From positions 5,153 to 13,832 of the forward strand of contig DMPQ01000181.1 in NCBI GenBank assembly GCA_003455945.1: a stretch of 8,680 nucleotides of DNA. Reading direction: 5' to 3'. Positions 7,459 through 8,680 of this stretch are shown here, piece by piece. A program made the position numbers and the translations under genes. This stretch comes from Planctomycetaceae bacterium. GTDB lineage: Bacteria; Planctomycetota; Planctomycetia; Pirellulales; Pirellulaceae. Every line of letters starts with the position of its first letter. The stretch's first letter is position 1. The notes below the pieces were generated by a model. The model ran no database searches, was not told where the DNA came from, and saw only the letters and a program-made list of their open reading frames with translations.

Positions 7459-8680
7459 ATGTCGCTGATCAAGCTCACCTACGATCAGGCGATCGACCAC
7501 CGCCGCGACCCGAACTCCTCGTGGGGAGATCGGCTGACCGGGAATCGTGTCGAGCCGATCGCCCGTCCCGCCTTCGATGTTCCGTTCCGATTCGAGCCGG
7601 GGGAACCGATCTTCACGATCGGATCGTGCTTCGCCCGCAACGTCGAAACGAAACTCAAGGAGCGAGGTTTCGGCGTTCCGGTCCGCGAGCTCTTCCAGCG
7701 CGACGAGTTCCGTTCGCTCGACCCGGGCCTGATCAACAACTTCGGTACGCCGTCGATCCTGAACGAGTTCCGCTGGGCGCTCGATCCCGATCATCCGTTC
7801 GTCGAAGACGAGAACTTCGTCGAAGTCGCGCCGGAGAAGTGGGTCGACCTGCATGTCATTCCGAGCATTCGCCCGGCGAGTCTCGACGTGCTTCGGGCGC
7901 GGCGCCGCGCGATCATCGAGGTGAATCGCTCGGTCGTCGATTGCCGAGTCGTGATCATGACGCTCGGGCTCGTCGAACTCTGGTACGACGAACGCCACGG
8001 CCGCTTTCTGAACTCGACGCCGATGACGCGCGTCTTCACTCAGGATCCGGAGCGGTTCACGTTTCGGGTTCTCGACTTCGCCGAGTGTCTCGATGCGATG
8101 GAGCGGACCGTCGACCTGCTGAAGCGGACCTGTCGCTCCGATCAGCAGCTGATTCTTACCGTCTCGCCCGTCCCGATGGCGAGCACGTTCCGCGGCAACA
8201 CCGACGTGATGGTCGCCAACACCTATTCCAAGTCGCTGCTGCGGACCGTCGCCGAACATGTCTGTCTGAGACACGCGCACGTGCACTACTTCCCGAGCTA
8301 CGAATCGGTCGTGCTGAGCGACCGGAGTCGGGCGTGGATGGAGGATCTGGTGCACGTCACCGACGAGCTGATCCGCTTCAACATCACGCGGATGGTTCAG
8401 GCGTACGCCTCCGAGTCGCAGGGGCTCGCCGAACATCGCGAGGCGATCGCGAACGGCGGGCTGCCGATCGCGGTCGAGCGGGCGCAGAAGGTCGCTCAGG
8501 GCCCGCGCGCGGAGGGCGAGGAGTTCTTCGCGGCGTTCGACGATCTGATCGAGCAGTCGCCGGAGTTCGCGCTCGCGGCGCTCCGATTCCATCTTCGCTT
8601 CCGGCAGGTCGAACAGGCGAAACGATGTGCCGCGGGCCTCCCCGTCGACCCTCTCGACCCGATGCTCGCCCAGGCCCGAG
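7459..8680 (+). CDS. GSCFA-domain protein, SGNH superfamily (3' end beyond window)
   Basis: The first 407 residues are visible and no stop is reached. The family (PF08885) is named for its motif, seen here as FTIGSCFARNVE with Gly55-Ser56-Cys57-Phe58-Ala59; Ser56 would be the nucleophile. Further conserved features are TLGLVELWYD (168-177), VSPVP (235-239), NTYSKSLLR (254-262), FPSYE (278-282) and DLVH (Asp296, His299), which fits the SGNH Asp-x-x-His. GSCFA proteins are thought to be esterases or acyltransferases acting on glycans, but direct biochemical evidence is limited. The domain covers about 50-300. The remainder (about 354-407) is helical and resembles a TPR-like tail. There is no signal peptide, so the visible part is probably cytoplasmic. 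The ATG at 7459 gives the expected distance of about 50 residues to the motif. Being 60 bp behind the glycosyltransferase on the same strand, it probably modifies the product of that enzyme; this is inference from context. Confidence 0.88.
   Translation, partial: MSLIKLTYDQAIDHRRDPNSSWGDRLTGNRVEPIARPAFDVPFRFEPGEPIFTIGSCFARNVETKLKERGFGVPVRELFQRDEFRSLDPGLINNFGTPSILNEFRWALDPDHPFVEDENFVEVAPEKWVDLHVIPSIRPASLDVLRARRRAIIEVNRSVVDCRVVIMTLGLVELWYDERHGRFLNSTPMTRVFTQDPERFTFRVLDFAECLDAMERTVDLLKRTCRSDQQLILTVSPVPMASTFRGNTDVMVANTYSKSLLRTVAEHVCLRHAHVHYFPSYESVVLSDRSRAWMEDLVHVTDELIRFNITRMVQAYASESQGLAEHREAIANGGLPIAVERAQKVAQGPRAEGEEFFAAFDDLIEQSPEFALAALRFHLRFRQVEQAKRCAAGLPVDPLDPMLAQAR

Noticed and set aside
2601..8450. 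Four copies of GCGATCGC (2601, 3366, 4375, 8443), the cyanobacterial HIP1 octamer
   Set aside because: All four fall in frame on the codons GCG-ATC-GC encoding Ala-Ile-Ala, so codon preference explains them; there is no other cyanobacterial sign.
7345..8592. Open frame of 415 codons on the minus strand opposite the GSCFA gene
   Set aside because: The plus strand encodes the full set of GSCFA motifs; the minus frame is a compositional shadow.

Overview
The window is GC-rich bacterial DNA. Its gene content and style suggest a planctomycete (Pirellulales-like). The pointers are a small conserved protein of a type I recall from that phylum, mostly absent or weak Shine-Dalgarno sequences, and a very long helical-repeat glycosyltransferase next to a GSCFA protein. 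This assignment is inference from sequence style, not a database result. Every reading frame contains long spurious ORFs because of the base composition, so genes were accepted on recognisable protein features rather than on length.

Layout. (1) 94-1089 (+) is a secreted SGNH/GDSL esterase-type hydrolase. (2) 1090-1261 is a convergent intergenic segment with four imperfect 18-bp tandem repeats (1136-1207) and a hairpin (1213-1249). (3) 1262-1576 (-) is a small 104-aa protein of unknown function. (4) 1577-1700 is a divergent promoter region; a TTGTA/TACAA dyad at 1620-1646 can be read as a promoter in both directions. (5) 1701-3386 (+) is a Na+/phosphate cotransporter with a C-terminal PhoU-like region and a TTG start. 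(6) 3387-3711 is a 325-bp intergenic region with a 17-bp direct repeat and no convincing gene. (7) 3712-7398 (+) is a 1228-aa protein with a roughly 800-residue helical/TPR N-terminal region followed by a GT4-type glycosyltransferase. (8) 7459-8680 (+) is a GSCFA-domain protein (SGNH superfamily) cut off by the window end.

How they may work together. The glycosyltransferase and GSCFA genes are co-directional, 60 bp apart, and share a leader motif before their starts, so they look like one unit that builds and possibly acylates or deacylates a cell-surface glycan. The secreted SGNH hydrolase could act on an acylated glycan outside the cytoplasm, but it is separated from that pair by two other genes. 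The phosphate transporter and the small divergent protein look like a separate housekeeping pair. No tRNA, rRNA, CRISPR array, insertion sequence or phage gene was seen.
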